Position numbers and translations under genes: made by a program. From a bacterium (GTDB lineage: Bacteria > Actinomycetota > Acidimicrobiia > Spongiisociales > Spongiisociaceae), in NCBI GenBank assembly GCA_028821235.1, contig JAPPGV010000059.1, positions 1 to 52,987 of the forward strand: a stretch of DNA of 52,987 nt, in the 5' to 3' direction. Positions 41,970-50,045 of the stretch are shown here, piece by piece. The first letter of the stretch is position 1. The number at the start of each line of letters is the position of its first letter. The notes under the pieces were generated by a model. The model saw nothing but the letters and a program-made list of their open reading frames with translations, had not been told where the DNA came from and made no database searches.

Positions 41970-42463
41970 GGGTCCTCGTGTCCCGAGCCGGAGCGGGCTG
42001 CCTGCATGGCCGCCGCCACCATGCTCTGATACCCGGTACACCGGCACAGGTTGCCGTTGAGGCGGGTCCGGACCTCAACCTCGGATGGTGGAGCGGACGG
42101 GTCCCGGTCCTCCAGCAGCGAGAACAGGTTCACCAGGACACCGGGGGTGCAGAAGCCGCACTGGAGCGCGAAGTTCTCGTGGAAGGCGGCCTGGAGGCCG
42201 GTCATGGTCGGATCGCCGTCCAGCCCTTCCAGCGTGGTGATGGATCGACCCACTGCCTGCACCGCGAGGATCAGGCACGACGTGGACGGCTCCCCGTCCA
42301 GGAGCACGGTGCAGGCACCGCAGATTCCCTCCTCGCACCCGAGGTGGATGCTATGCAGTTCGAGGCGCTCCCTCAACACATCGGCGAGGATCAGGCGGGG
42401 TTCGACCGCCAAGGCGTGCTCGACACCGTTGACGAGCAGCGTCACCTGGACGGTCTCGGTCAC
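41966..42463 (-). CDS. 2Fe-2S subunit of molybdenum hydroxylase (CoxS-like)
   Basis: The 165-residue protein has a plant-type ferredoxin motif (CEEGICGACTV, then C about 20 residues later) and a C-terminal second cluster motif (CGFCTPG and CRCTGY). Together they bind two 2Fe-2S centres that pass electrons from the molybdenum site to FAD. GTG at 42463 overlaps the FAD subunit stop (GTGA), and its stop overlaps the large subunit ATG. It could also serve the orphan large subunit at 19355. Confidence 0.95.
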   Translation of the reverse strand: MTETVQVTLLVNGVEHALAVEPRLILADVLRERLELHSIHLGCEEGICGACTVLLDGEPSTSCLILAVQAVGRSITTLEGLDGDPTMTGLQAAFHENFALQCGFCTPGVLVNLFSLLEDRDPSAPPSEVEVRTRLNGNLCRCTGYQSMVAAAMQAARSGSGHEDP

Positions 42464-43332
42464 GGCCGGCCGCCCTCCGCCCTCGCCAGCGCCGATCGCA
42501 GGGCGCGGGCTACCACCACCGGCGCCACCCGCCGCCGGTACTCCTCGGAACCGTGGATGTCCCCGATCGGAGCGATGTCGTCCTCCACGGCTTGCGCGGC
42601 CGCTTCGATACCGACCGAGGCCTCACTGCCGCTCAGAGCGGCCTCGACCGACGGAGCACGGCACGGCGTGGGGGCGAGTCCGATCAGAGCCACCCGGGCG
42701 CTCTCCACGCGGGGGCCGTCGAGACTGACGGCCGCGGCCGCTCCGGCCATTGCCGGGTCACCGGGGCGAGGCGCCACCTCGGAAAAGGCAGCACCGGTAC
42801 AGGACGGGGGCAGCGAGAGGGTCAACGAAGTGATGATCTCCGAGCCGGCCAGGCTGGTCGAGTAAGGGCCGGTGAACAACCCTTCGACCCCCACCTCCCG
42901 CTCTCCGTCAGGTCCGGCCACCTGGCAGACTCCGTCCAGGACGAGGGCGACCGCGCCCCACTCGGCGGCGGGATCAGCGTGGGCCAGGCTTCCGATCACG
43001 GTGCCGATCGTCCTGACCGAATGGTGGCCGATGTGCGCGGCGGCATCGACGAGGAGATCCTGCCCGTGGTCGGAGGCCCAACGCTCGAGGGCATGGTGCG
43101 TCACCATCGCTCCCAGCCTGAGCCTACGGGCGTCGTCGAGGCAGATGTCGCGCAACCCGTCGATCCGGCGGAGATCTATCAGGGCCTCCGGTTCGAGCAG
43201 GCGGTGGCGGAGCATCGGAATGAGGCTCTGCCCCCCGGCCAGCACGCGGGCCCGGCCCCCGGCGCTATCCAACAGGTCGGTCGCCTCACGGACGGTGGCC
43301 GGCGCGGCGTAGCTGAACCGTGGGGGCTTCAC
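42460..43332 (-). CDS. FAD-binding subunit of molybdenum hydroxylase (CoxM-like)
   Basis: The 290-residue protein has the family FAD-binding motifs AGGQSLIPML near residue 30 and TIGTVIGSLAHADPAAEW near 107 (compare T-I-G-G-N in close relatives), and the C-terminal CO dehydrogenase flavoprotein domain. GTG at 43332 is used because the conserved PPRFSYAAP strand begins immediately after; the frame is open further upstream without similarity. It is the first gene of the operon and diverges from the DoxX-like gene. Confidence 0.88.
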   Translation of the reverse strand: MKPPRFSYAAPATVREATDLLDSAGGRARVLAGGQSLIPMLRHRLLEPEALIDLRRIDGLRDICLDDARRLRLGAMVTHHALERWASDHGQDLLVDAAAHIGHHSVRTIGTVIGSLAHADPAAEWGAVALVLDGVCQVAGPDGEREVGVEGLFTGPYSTSLAGSEIITSLTLSLPPSCTGAAFSEVAPRPGDPAMAGAAAAVSLDGPRVESARVALIGLAPTPCRAPSVEAALSGSEASVGIEAAAQAVEDDIAPIGDIHGSEEYRRRVAPVVVARALRSALARAEGGRP

Positions 43333-43429
43333 GTGTTTAGAGTATCCGATCCGGAGCGCGGCCCGGCCGCCGGGATGGCAAGCAGGACTTCGGTGCGCTC
43401 CGGGCGCCGGGAGAGCGGGAGGAGCAGCG

Positions 43430-43831
43430 GTGGAAGACCTTGCGATGGGGTTGCTGCGAGCCACGATGGGCGCCGTCTTCATGGCCCACGGCTGGCCCAA
43501 GATCTTCAGGAGCGCCGATACGGGGCACGGCCCGCGCCGGACCGAGAACCTCCTGCGGAGCAAGGGCGTTCCCTATCCGGCCGCGGTGGCGCTGCTGGCC
43601 GGATACGTCGAGACGTTGTGCGGGCTCCTGCTGGTCGTCGGTCTGCTGACCCGCGTGGCGGTCATCCCGCTCATCGTGATCCTCATCCTGGCCATACCGA
43701 TGGTCAAGTGGAAGCAGGGCTTCGTGGACGGCTGGGACTGGCCCTTCACGCTCATCATCGTGGGCATGGTCCTGCTCATCCAGGGCCCGGGTGGGATAAG
43801 CATCGACGCTCTGGTCGGCTGGGCCGGCTGA
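43430..43831 (+). CDS. DoxX-family membrane protein
   Basis: The 133-residue protein has four predicted helices and the DoxX family features RATMGAVFMAHGWPKI, then GYVETLCGLLLVVGLLTRVAVI, typical of the family. The function of DoxX proteins is not well settled; some act with thiosulfate oxidation or oxidative stress proteins. GTG at 43430 has GGGAGGAG upstream. It is 66 bases before the M20-like gene and probably cotranscribed with it. Confidence 0.85.
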   Translation: MEDLAMGLLRATMGAVFMAHGWPKIFRSADTGHGPRRTENLLRSKGVPYPAAVALLAGYVETLCGLLLVVGLLTRVAVIPLIVILILAIPMVKWKQGFVDGWDWPFTLIIVGMVLLIQGPGGISIDALVGWAG

Positions 43832-43897
43832 AGACCTGTGCCACCGGACAGAACCCATCACAACCCGAGCATTCCGAGGTAGAAGGAGAACCCGATC

Positions 43898-45166
43898 ATG
43901 AACGAACTGCTCGCCACGCTCCTTCCCTCCTTCACGCCCGAACTCCGGGACGAGATGGTCGGCATGACCTGCGACCTCGTGGACATCCCCAGCCCCACCG
44001 GGGAGGAAGGCCCGATCGCCGACTACGTGGCCCACCGGTTCCGGGAGATCGACGGGATGGACATCGAGCTCCAAGAGGTGGAGCCCGACCGCTACAACGT
44101 GATCGGCCGCCTGAGAGGAAGCGGCCGGGGCCGCAGCCTCCTGCTTGGGGCGCACTTCGACACGGGCATGACCGGGAAGGATCCGGGAATGCCGTTCGGG
44201 CTGCTTCCCAAGGCGACGGTCGAGGAAAGCGGCTGGATCTACGGCCTCGGGGTCTCCAACATGAAGTCGGCCTTCGCGGCCTACTACGGGGCCATCCGGG
44301 CCGTCCAGGAGGCGGACATCGAACTACGGGGCGACATCATCCTGGCCGGTGTGATCGGAGAGACCGAGAAGTCCCCCACCGACGAGTTCGCCGGACCGGC
44401 CTACCGGGCCGGAGGCTGGGGCACCCTGTACGCCGCCCAACACGGCGTGGTGGCGGACGCCGCCATTCTCGGCGAACCCACCGGGCTGAGGGTCCAGACC
44501 GGCAACTCGAGCTACATCTTCGCCAAGGTCACCACCAGGGGCATCTCCCGCCACACCTGGTCCAAGGAGCACGGTGACGACGCCATCGAGAAGGGGGTCC
44601 GGGTGCTGGACGCCCTCCGCGCCTGGGAACCGGAGTTCGCCGCTTCCCACGCTCACCCCACCATGGGAACGAGGATCGGATTCGGGGCGATCCGCGGCGG
44701 GAACCCCTTCCAACCGGCCGTCAACCCGGCCCGCAGTTGCACCCTGTACCTCGACTTCCGCTTCCCCCCTACCGCGACCATCATGGAGATCCACCGACAG
44801 GTGCGGGGTTTCCTGGATGACCTGGCCGAGAAGGATCCCGCCCTGGCCACCGAACTCTCCTTCTTCCTGTGCCGCAACGGGTACGAGATCGGCGATGACG
44901 AGCCCCTGGTGCAGACGGTGGAGCGGGCCCATCGCGCCGTGTTCGGCACCCCCTCCCACAAGGTGGAGCCGTACCGCTACGACGTGTCAGCCGACACTTC
45001 GATCCTCCACGAGTACGGCGTGCCCGCCCTCACCTACGGTCCCGGCGGAATCCGCAAGGACGGCGTCTACGACGTCTACGACCAGTACGGGGAGATCGTC
45101 TCGATAGAGAACCTGGTCGATTGCACCAAGGTCTACGCCCAGTGCATCGCCGAAATCTGCGGCTAG
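43898..45166 (+). CDS. M20 peptidase-like protein with altered metal site
   Basis: The 422-residue protein has M20 architecture: HFDTG (H86, D88), an acidic pair region GVIGETEKS (E155, E157), ILGEPTG (E193) and the dimerisation domain. Two expected features differ. The bridging Asp normally in the ADMKG motif is Asn121 (GLGVSNMKS), and the late metal His expected after GPGG is not evident (GIRKDGVYDVYDQYGE). These may be family-specific variations, or the active site may be altered. The family includes carbamoylases, deacetylases and dipeptidases. A carbamoylase role would fit the hydantoinase-like gene downstream. ATG at 43898 has AGAAGGAG upstream. Confidence 0.8.
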   Translation: MNELLATLLPSFTPELRDEMVGMTCDLVDIPSPTGEEGPIADYVAHRFREIDGMDIELQEVEPDRYNVIGRLRGSGRGRSLLLGAHFDTGMTGKDPGMPFGLLPKATVEESGWIYGLGVSNMKSAFAAYYGAIRAVQEADIELRGDIILAGVIGETEKSPTDEFAGPAYRAGGWGTLYAAQHGVVADAAILGEPTGLRVQTGNSSYIFAKVTTRGISRHTWSKEHGDDAIEKGVRVLDALRAWEPEFAASHAHPTMGTRIGFGAIRGGNPFQPAVNPARSCTLYLDFRFPPTATIMEIHRQVRGFLDDLAEKDPALATELSFFLCRNGYEIGDDEPLVQTVERAHRAVFGTPSHKVEPYRYDVSADTSILHEYGVPALTYGPGGIRKDGVYDVYDQYGEIVSIENLVDCTKVYAQCIAEICG

Positions 45167-45184
45167 CCGGGATGCGCTGACGGC

Positions 45185-45198
45185 TGTATACCGTATAT
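45185..45198. promoter_or_regulatory. Imperfect GTATAC palindrome upstream of alpha/beta hydrolase
   Basis: TGTATACCGTATAT lies about 60 bases before the GTG of the alpha/beta hydrolase. One GTATAC core and a partial second half make it a weaker member of the set. Confidence 0.35.
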
Positions 45199-45256
45199 CC
45201 GATCCCTATACTCGCTCCGTGAGCACCGCGTCGAAGAGGTTCCTTGGAGGTCGGTC

Positions 45257-46183
45257 GTGAGGGTCGAGGAGGTCTCGTTCTACTCGGAGGGTGATCGCGT
45301 TTCGGCGATCCTCCGGCTTCCCGACCGGAGTGCGGACGCTCCTTACCCGGCTGTAGTCCAAGGGCCCGGCTGGCTGGGTCTCAAGGACGCCCAGCTCTAC
45401 CTCCCCTACCACGAAGCCCTCACCGCCGCCGGGATCGCGGTCTTAATCCTCGACTTCCGCGGCTTCGGTTCCTCCGAGGGGGCGAGTGACCTCTTGTTGC
45501 CCTCGCGCCAGCTGGAGGACCTGATCAACGCGGTGACCTACGTCGCGTCGCGATCGGACATCGACGAGGACAGCATCGGCACTTTCGGCAGCGGAGGGAC
45601 CGGCGGGGGCAACGCGATCATGCTGGCTGCGGCGGACTCGCGCATCCGCTGCGCGGTCTCACAGGTGCCGGTGGCTGACGGAGAGGACTGGCTGCGCCGG
45701 ATGCGCCGGGAGTACGAATGGTACGAACTGCTGGAGTCCCTCCGCGCCGACCGGGCCGAGCGGGTCCTGACGGGCAAGAGCCGGCTCGTCCATCCCCGCG
45801 AGGACATCATGCTCCAGACACCGGAGCGGAGGACCACGAAGGTGAAGAAGGACGTGGACTCCCGCGTCCCCACCCTGGTGCAGTTACGGAGCGTGGATGG
45901 GATACTCGCCTACAAGCCGATCGAGGTGGTCGGCAGTATCGAAGACGCTCCGCTCCTGATCGTCGGGGTGGAGAACGACCCGGTGACGCCCACCGACCAC
46001 GCGGTGGCCCTCTACGAGCGCGCCCACCCTCCCAAGAAGCTGCTCATGCAGCGCCACACCACCCATTACGGCGCCTATGCGCAGTACGCGGACACGGTGG
46101 TTCCCCAGATCACCGACTGGTTCGGCACGTACCTGCGCAGGGAACCCGTGACGATGGACCACGACCCGGGAGCGACGACATGA
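45257..46183 (+). CDS. Alpha/beta hydrolase with atypical nucleophile elbow
   Basis: The 308-residue protein has a hydrolase fold, with GPGWLGLKD, LDFRGFGSSEG and the DxxG region, and late DPVTPTDHA and HTTHYG (catalytic His candidates). The elbow reads IGTFGSGGTGGGNA, whereas the usual pattern is GxSxGG; a Ser sits at FGSGG but lacks a Gly two positions before it. Activity is therefore uncertain. GTG at 45257 is preceded by GGAGG. The stop overlaps the next ATG (ATGA, 46180-46183), so it is coupled to the dihydropyrimidinase-like gene. Confidence 0.8.
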   Translation: MRVEEVSFYSEGDRVSAILRLPDRSADAPYPAVVQGPGWLGLKDAQLYLPYHEALTAAGIAVLILDFRGFGSSEGASDLLLPSRQLEDLINAVTYVASRSDIDEDSIGTFGSGGTGGGNAIMLAAADSRIRCAVSQVPVADGEDWLRRMRREYEWYELLESLRADRAERVLTGKSRLVHPREDIMLQTPERRTTKVKKDVDSRVPTLVQLRSVDGILAYKPIEVVGSIEDAPLLIVGVENDPVTPTDHAVALYERAHPPKKLLMQRHTTHYGAYAQYADTVVPQITDWFGTYLRREPVTMDHDPGATT

Positions 46184-47553
46184 CATACGATCTGGCGGTG
46201 GTCGGAGGAACCCTCGTATCCGGCTCGGGCCGGCAGCGGGCGGACATCGGGGTCTCCGGCGGGCGGATCGTCGAGGTAACCACCGGTAACGGAGCCGGCT
46301 TGGAGGCGAAGCAGGTGGTGGACGCCACCGGCAAGCTGGTGCTGCCCGGCATGGTGGACGTCCACGTCCACACCCGCGAGCCCGGCTACACCCACAAGGA
46401 AGACCTGATCACCTGCACCGAGGCCGCTGCCGCCGGCGGGGTGACGACCATCTTCGGGATGCCCAACCTGGATCCCCCCACCGTGACCAGGACCTATCTC
46501 GAGGAGGTCCTCGACCTCTACCGGGCCAGGAGCATCGTGGATTACAACCACAACCCGGTGCCCGCCCACGGCGAGACCGAGGCCATGGCCGCGGCCGGGG
46601 TGGCGGCCTTCAAGGTGTACATGGTGGTGGACACCGGCCGCACCTATCCCCACCCGGCCGGCACGGGGATCCACGACCACGGCCACCTGCTGCAGATGTT
46701 CGAGGACGTGGAGGAGACAGGGCGCGTCTTCATGGTCCATCCGCACGACCAGGCCCTGATGGATCACGTCGAGCAGGGATACTGGAAGAGAGGGGATCGC
46801 AGCCCGGAGGCATACGCCAAGACCCTGGCCGCGTACGACGGCATCATCTGGGACACCGCCACCGCCACCCTGCTGCGGATGGCCAAGGCTACCGGCTGCC
46901 GCCTCCACATCGTCCACGTCCAGACCATCGAGGGGATCGAGATGATCCGCCGGGCCAAGGACGAGGGCGTCCGGGTCACGGGCGAGGTGAACCACTGGGC
47001 ACTGTTCCTCAGCACTTGGGAAGACGTGCTCGAGCTAGGGCCCTACTGCCTGTCCTACTGGGTGCCCGACCACCACCGGGCCGCCATCTGGGACGCGCTG
47101 GATGACGGCACGATCGACATCGTCTCCTCGGATCACGCTCCCCATACCCGGGCGGAGAAGGACGTGGGCTGGGAGGACATGTGGGCCGCCCACACCGGCA
47201 CTCCGGGAATCCAGCACCAGGTGCCCCTGCTGCTCGACGCCGCACACGGGGGAAAGCTCACGCTGGAGCGAGTGGTCGAGCTGACGGCCGAGGCGCCCGC
47301 CCGGTGCTTCGACATCGGTTCAAAGGGGTACCTCCGGCCGGGCTTCGACGCCGACCTGCTGATCGTCGACCCCACCAAGAAGTGGACGATCCGCAACGAG
47401 GACGTGCTGTCCAAGATCGGATGGACCCCCTACGACGGCCGGCAGGTGGTCGGGGCGGTGGAACGCACGTTCCTGAGGGGTGTCGAGATCTACGGTGGCG
47501 GGACGGTCAAGGGGAGGCCAGGGTTCGGGCGCCACGTGAAACCCAGCGATTAG
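46180..47553 (+). CDS. Dihydropyrimidinase/allantoinase/dihydroorotase-like cyclic amidohydrolase
   Basis: The 457-residue protein has all ligands of a binuclear metal site: DVHVHTREPGYTHKE (H62, H64), the carboxylated Lys145 in AAFKVYM, MVHPHD, IVHVQT, and SSDHAPH. This is the ureide/hydantoin ring-opening group (D-hydantoinase, dihydropyrimidinase, allantoinase, dihydroorotase). HxHxREPG slightly favours allantoinase or dihydroorotase. ATG at 46180 overlaps the stop of the upstream hydrolase. With the M20-like protein it could form a ring-opening then carbamoyl-removal pair. Confidence 0.9.
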   Translation: MTYDLAVVGGTLVSGSGRQRADIGVSGGRIVEVTTGNGAGLEAKQVVDATGKLVLPGMVDVHVHTREPGYTHKEDLITCTEAAAAGGVTTIFGMPNLDPPTVTRTYLEEVLDLYRARSIVDYNHNPVPAHGETEAMAAAGVAAFKVYMVVDTGRTYPHPAGTGIHDHGHLLQMFEDVEETGRVFMVHPHDQALMDHVEQGYWKRGDRSPEAYAKTLAAYDGIIWDTATATLLRMAKATGCRLHIVHVQTIEGIEMIRRAKDEGVRVTGEVNHWALFLSTWEDVLELGPYCLSYWVPDHHRAAIWDALDDGTIDIVSSDHAPHTRAEKDVGWEDMWAAHTGTPGIQHQVPLLLDAAHGGKLTLERVVELTAEAPARCFDIGSKGYLRPGFDADLLIVDPTKKWTIRNEDVLSKIGWTPYDGRQVVGAVERTFLRGVEIYGGGTVKGRPGFGRHVKPSD

Positions 47554-47566
47554 AAGAGGAACCGTC

Positions 47567-48559
47567 ATGAAATTCGGCCTGCTCCTGCCTCACTTCGGCA
47601 TGTACGCCAACCGCGAGCGCATCCTGACCGGTTCCCGGCTCGCCGAAGAGTTGGGATTCGACTCCCTCTGGGTCCGGGACCATCTGGTGTTCGAACCACA
47701 CGCAGAACTCGAGAACCCCAACATCGTCTTCTACGAAGCCCTCGTCACCCTCACCGCGGTCGGCGCCGTCACCGACCGCATCACCTTGGGAACCGGATCC
47801 CTCATCCCCTTCCGCCATCCGATCCACACCGCGCTGTCGGTCGGGTCGCTCGCCCAGCTGGTCGGCGATCGGATCATCCTCGGCTACGGAGCCGGCACCT
47901 TCGACCACGAGTTCGAGGCCATCGGGATGCCGGGCATATTCCGTCCCGAACTGGTCGAGTCCAACGCCAACATCCTCAAGCGCCTGTTCGGCGAGGGACG
48001 GGTCGACTACCAGGATGCCCATTACAAGCTGGACGCGATCTCGATCGAGCCGAAACCCCCCGCTCCTATTCCCTTCTGGTATTGCGGATCGACCCCGGCC
48101 TCGGCCCGCAGGGCGGTCCGCTACTGCGACGGCTGGATGCCGGGAAGGACCACCCTGCCCACCATCGCCAAGCGGGTGGAGGCGATGGACAAGATGGCGG
48201 CCGAGGCAGGCCGCTCCCGGCCTACGGTCGCCGTGATCCCCCCGACCTCGATCGCCAAGACCCGCGAGGAGGCGTTCGATGGCCTCAACATCGACGGGCT
48301 TCTACGCTGGGCGAACGAACGCGGCAAGTGGTGGGTGAAGCCTCCCTCGGGTGTCTTCGAGACGGCCAAGGACATCGAAGGCTCCTTGATAGCGGGGTCA
48401 CCCGATGACGTGGTGGAGGAGGTCGTCAAGTTCGCCGCCGTCGAGGTGGAACACCTCGTATTCGACCTCCGGCTCAGGTTCGACCGCTGGTTCGAATCGA
48501 TAGAGCTGCTCGGCTACCGGGTACTCCCGCAGTTGAGGAAGCTGGGCCTGGCGGAGTAA
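47567..48559 (+). CDS. LLM-class flavin-dependent oxidoreductase (F420-type)
   Basis: The 330-residue protein starts MKFGLLLPHFGMYANRE and has GFDSLWVRDHLVF, GTGSLIPFRHPIH, and GDRIILGYGAGTFD, all LLM features. It is closer in its opening to the protein at 30204 than to that at 35757. ATG at 47567 lies 13 bases after the cyclic amidohydrolase stop, with GAAGAGGA upstream, so it is the likely third gene of that coupled unit. An F420 or FMNH2-dependent oxidation next to a ring-opening hydrolase is typical of heterocycle degradation operons. Confidence 0.88.
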   Translation: MKFGLLLPHFGMYANRERILTGSRLAEELGFDSLWVRDHLVFEPHAELENPNIVFYEALVTLTAVGAVTDRITLGTGSLIPFRHPIHTALSVGSLAQLVGDRIILGYGAGTFDHEFEAIGMPGIFRPELVESNANILKRLFGEGRVDYQDAHYKLDAISIEPKPPAPIPFWYCGSTPASARRAVRYCDGWMPGRTTLPTIAKRVEAMDKMAAEAGRSRPTVAVIPPTSIAKTREEAFDGLNIDGLLRWANERGKWWVKPPSGVFETAKDIEGSLIAGSPDDVVEEVVKFAAVEVEHLVFDLRLRFDRWFESIELLGYRVLPQLRKLGLAE

Positions 48560-48635
48560 CCCGAGGCCGATCCGGGTGCTCGTGCGTTGACGGCGCGGCG
48601 TCGTCAGCATTGGAATCAACCGTCTGGACCGGGTC

Positions 48636-49868
48636 ATGGACTCAGATCTGAACATCGCCGAGCCGGACCTTCCTCCGAGCAAGCCGCTAAGCCTGCTCCT
48701 CGGGAGGAACTTCGGTCCCTATTTCCTCGGCAACCTCATGTCGAACATGGGCACCTGGATCCAGAACATCGCCCTCGCGCTCCTGATCTTCCGGCTCACG
48801 GGATCCACCTTCCTGGTCGCGATGACGACCTTCTCCCAGTTCCTGGGCATCATCGTCCTCGCCCCTTGGACCGGGTCGGTCGCCGACCGGTTCGACCGGC
48901 GCGGCCTGATCGTCCTGACGCAGGTACTGGCCACGGCGGCCGGAGGGATGCTGGCGCTGGTCACCTATCTGGACCTGGTGACCCCCGCGTGGCTGCTGGG
49001 TACGGCTCTCGCGTTCAGCATCACCAAGGCCTTCGTGCTCCCGGCACAGCAGGCGCTGGTGCCGCAGTTGGTCGAGCGGAAGGACCTGCAGGCTGCGGTG
49101 GCCCTGAACGCGATCACCTTCAACCTGGCACGAGCCATCGGACCGGTGATAGGCGCGGGGGTCATCCTGACCCTCGGCTTCACCTGGGCGTTCTCGATCA
49201 ACGCCCTCTCCTACCTGTCCCTGGCGGCGGCGGTGATGATCGTCAAGGTCGACCCGCGCAGGCGCCACAGGCCCACGGAGCGCACCACCCTCAGGGAGAC
49301 GATCCGCCTGGTCAGAAAGGACCCCATCATCGGTCCGCTGCTCATCTCCATCGCCGCCGTCTCGGTAGCGGTCGATCCGGTGAGCAACCTGACCCCGGCG
49401 TTCACCGTAGAGATCTACGGGAGGCCCGACACGTTCACCGGCGTGCTCATCGGGGTGTTCGGTCTGGGCGCAGCGCTCACCGCCGCCCTGGTGATCACCC
49501 GGATACGGGCTTCGTTCCGGAGCATCGCGCTGGGGATGACCGGGCTGGGCCTGTCGATCGCAGCATTCGGGATGTCCTCCCACCCGAACATGGGTATCGC
49601 CGCGCTGTTCGCCGGAGGGATCATGTACATCGTCTCGGTCAGCCTGTCGACAACCCTGGTGCAGATCAACACGGCGGAAGGCCACCGAGGCCGGGTCATG
49701 GCCTTGTGGGGCGTGGCCTTCCTGGGACTCCGGCCCGTGGCAAGCCTCATCGACGGTTCCGTGGCCACCCTCGTCAACGTCAGGGTGGCGGCGCTCGTCA
49801 TGGCTGTGCCCGTCCTGATCGGGGCAGCCTCTCTGGCCAGGCGCAACAGGCGCTCGGGACAGCCGTAA
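48636..49868 (+). CDS. MFS transporter (DHA3/EntS-like)
   Basis: The 410-residue protein has about 12 hydrophobic helices. MFS motif A is recognisable as GSVADRFDRRGLI near residue 80, and the family-specific NLMSNMGTWIQNIALALL helix near 33 is typical of the EntS-like DHA3 group of exporters. It may export a product or toxic intermediate of the pathway. It follows the LLM gene with a 76-base gap. ATG at 48636 was chosen; no strong ribosome binding site is seen. Confidence 0.87.
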   Translation: MDSDLNIAEPDLPPSKPLSLLLGRNFGPYFLGNLMSNMGTWIQNIALALLIFRLTGSTFLVAMTTFSQFLGIIVLAPWTGSVADRFDRRGLIVLTQVLATAAGGMLALVTYLDLVTPAWLLGTALAFSITKAFVLPAQQALVPQLVERKDLQAAVALNAITFNLARAIGPVIGAGVILTLGFTWAFSINALSYLSLAAAVMIVKVDPRRRHRPTERTTLRETIRLVRKDPIIGPLLISIAAVSVAVDPVSNLTPAFTVEIYGRPDTFTGVLIGVFGLGAALTAALVITRIRASFRSIALGMTGLGLSIAAFGMSSHPNMGIAALFAGGIMYIVSVSLSTTLVQINTAEGHRGRVMALWGVAFLGLRPVASLIDGSVATLVNVRVAALVMAVPVLIGAASLARRNRRSGQP

Positions 49869-50026
49869 CCGAGGGCTCGGCGCGAGGTTGATGTTTGAGA
49901 AGCCCAGCGCCCGCCGCCTCGGTGTTGACGACGATCCCTGCGTTCCGGGCCGTTTCGAGTAACTTACCTGGGCGGTGAGACAGGTCGTGGTCGCAGTCGC
50001 CAGTAGCCCATTCATGCTGGATTGTC

Positions 50027-50038
50027 GCCGGTACCGGC
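50027..50038. promoter_or_regulatory. Perfect 12-bp palindrome GCCGGTACCGGC before fusion gene
   Basis: The palindrome ends 7 bases before the ATG at 50046. It could be an operator or a small hairpin that affects translation. It does not resemble the GTATAC sites. Confidence 0.35.
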
Positions 50039-50045
50039 TTGGCCG

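Noticed and set aside
39621-43332. CO dehydrogenase (CoxMSL)
   Set aside because: The operon order is right, but the large subunit has NAPARGAGR where form I CO dehydrogenase has AYRCSFR, so CO oxidation is not supported.
50027-50038. Rho-independent terminator before the fusion gene
   Set aside because: The 12-bp palindrome lacks a loop and T-run and directly precedes a start codon; regulatory use is more likely.
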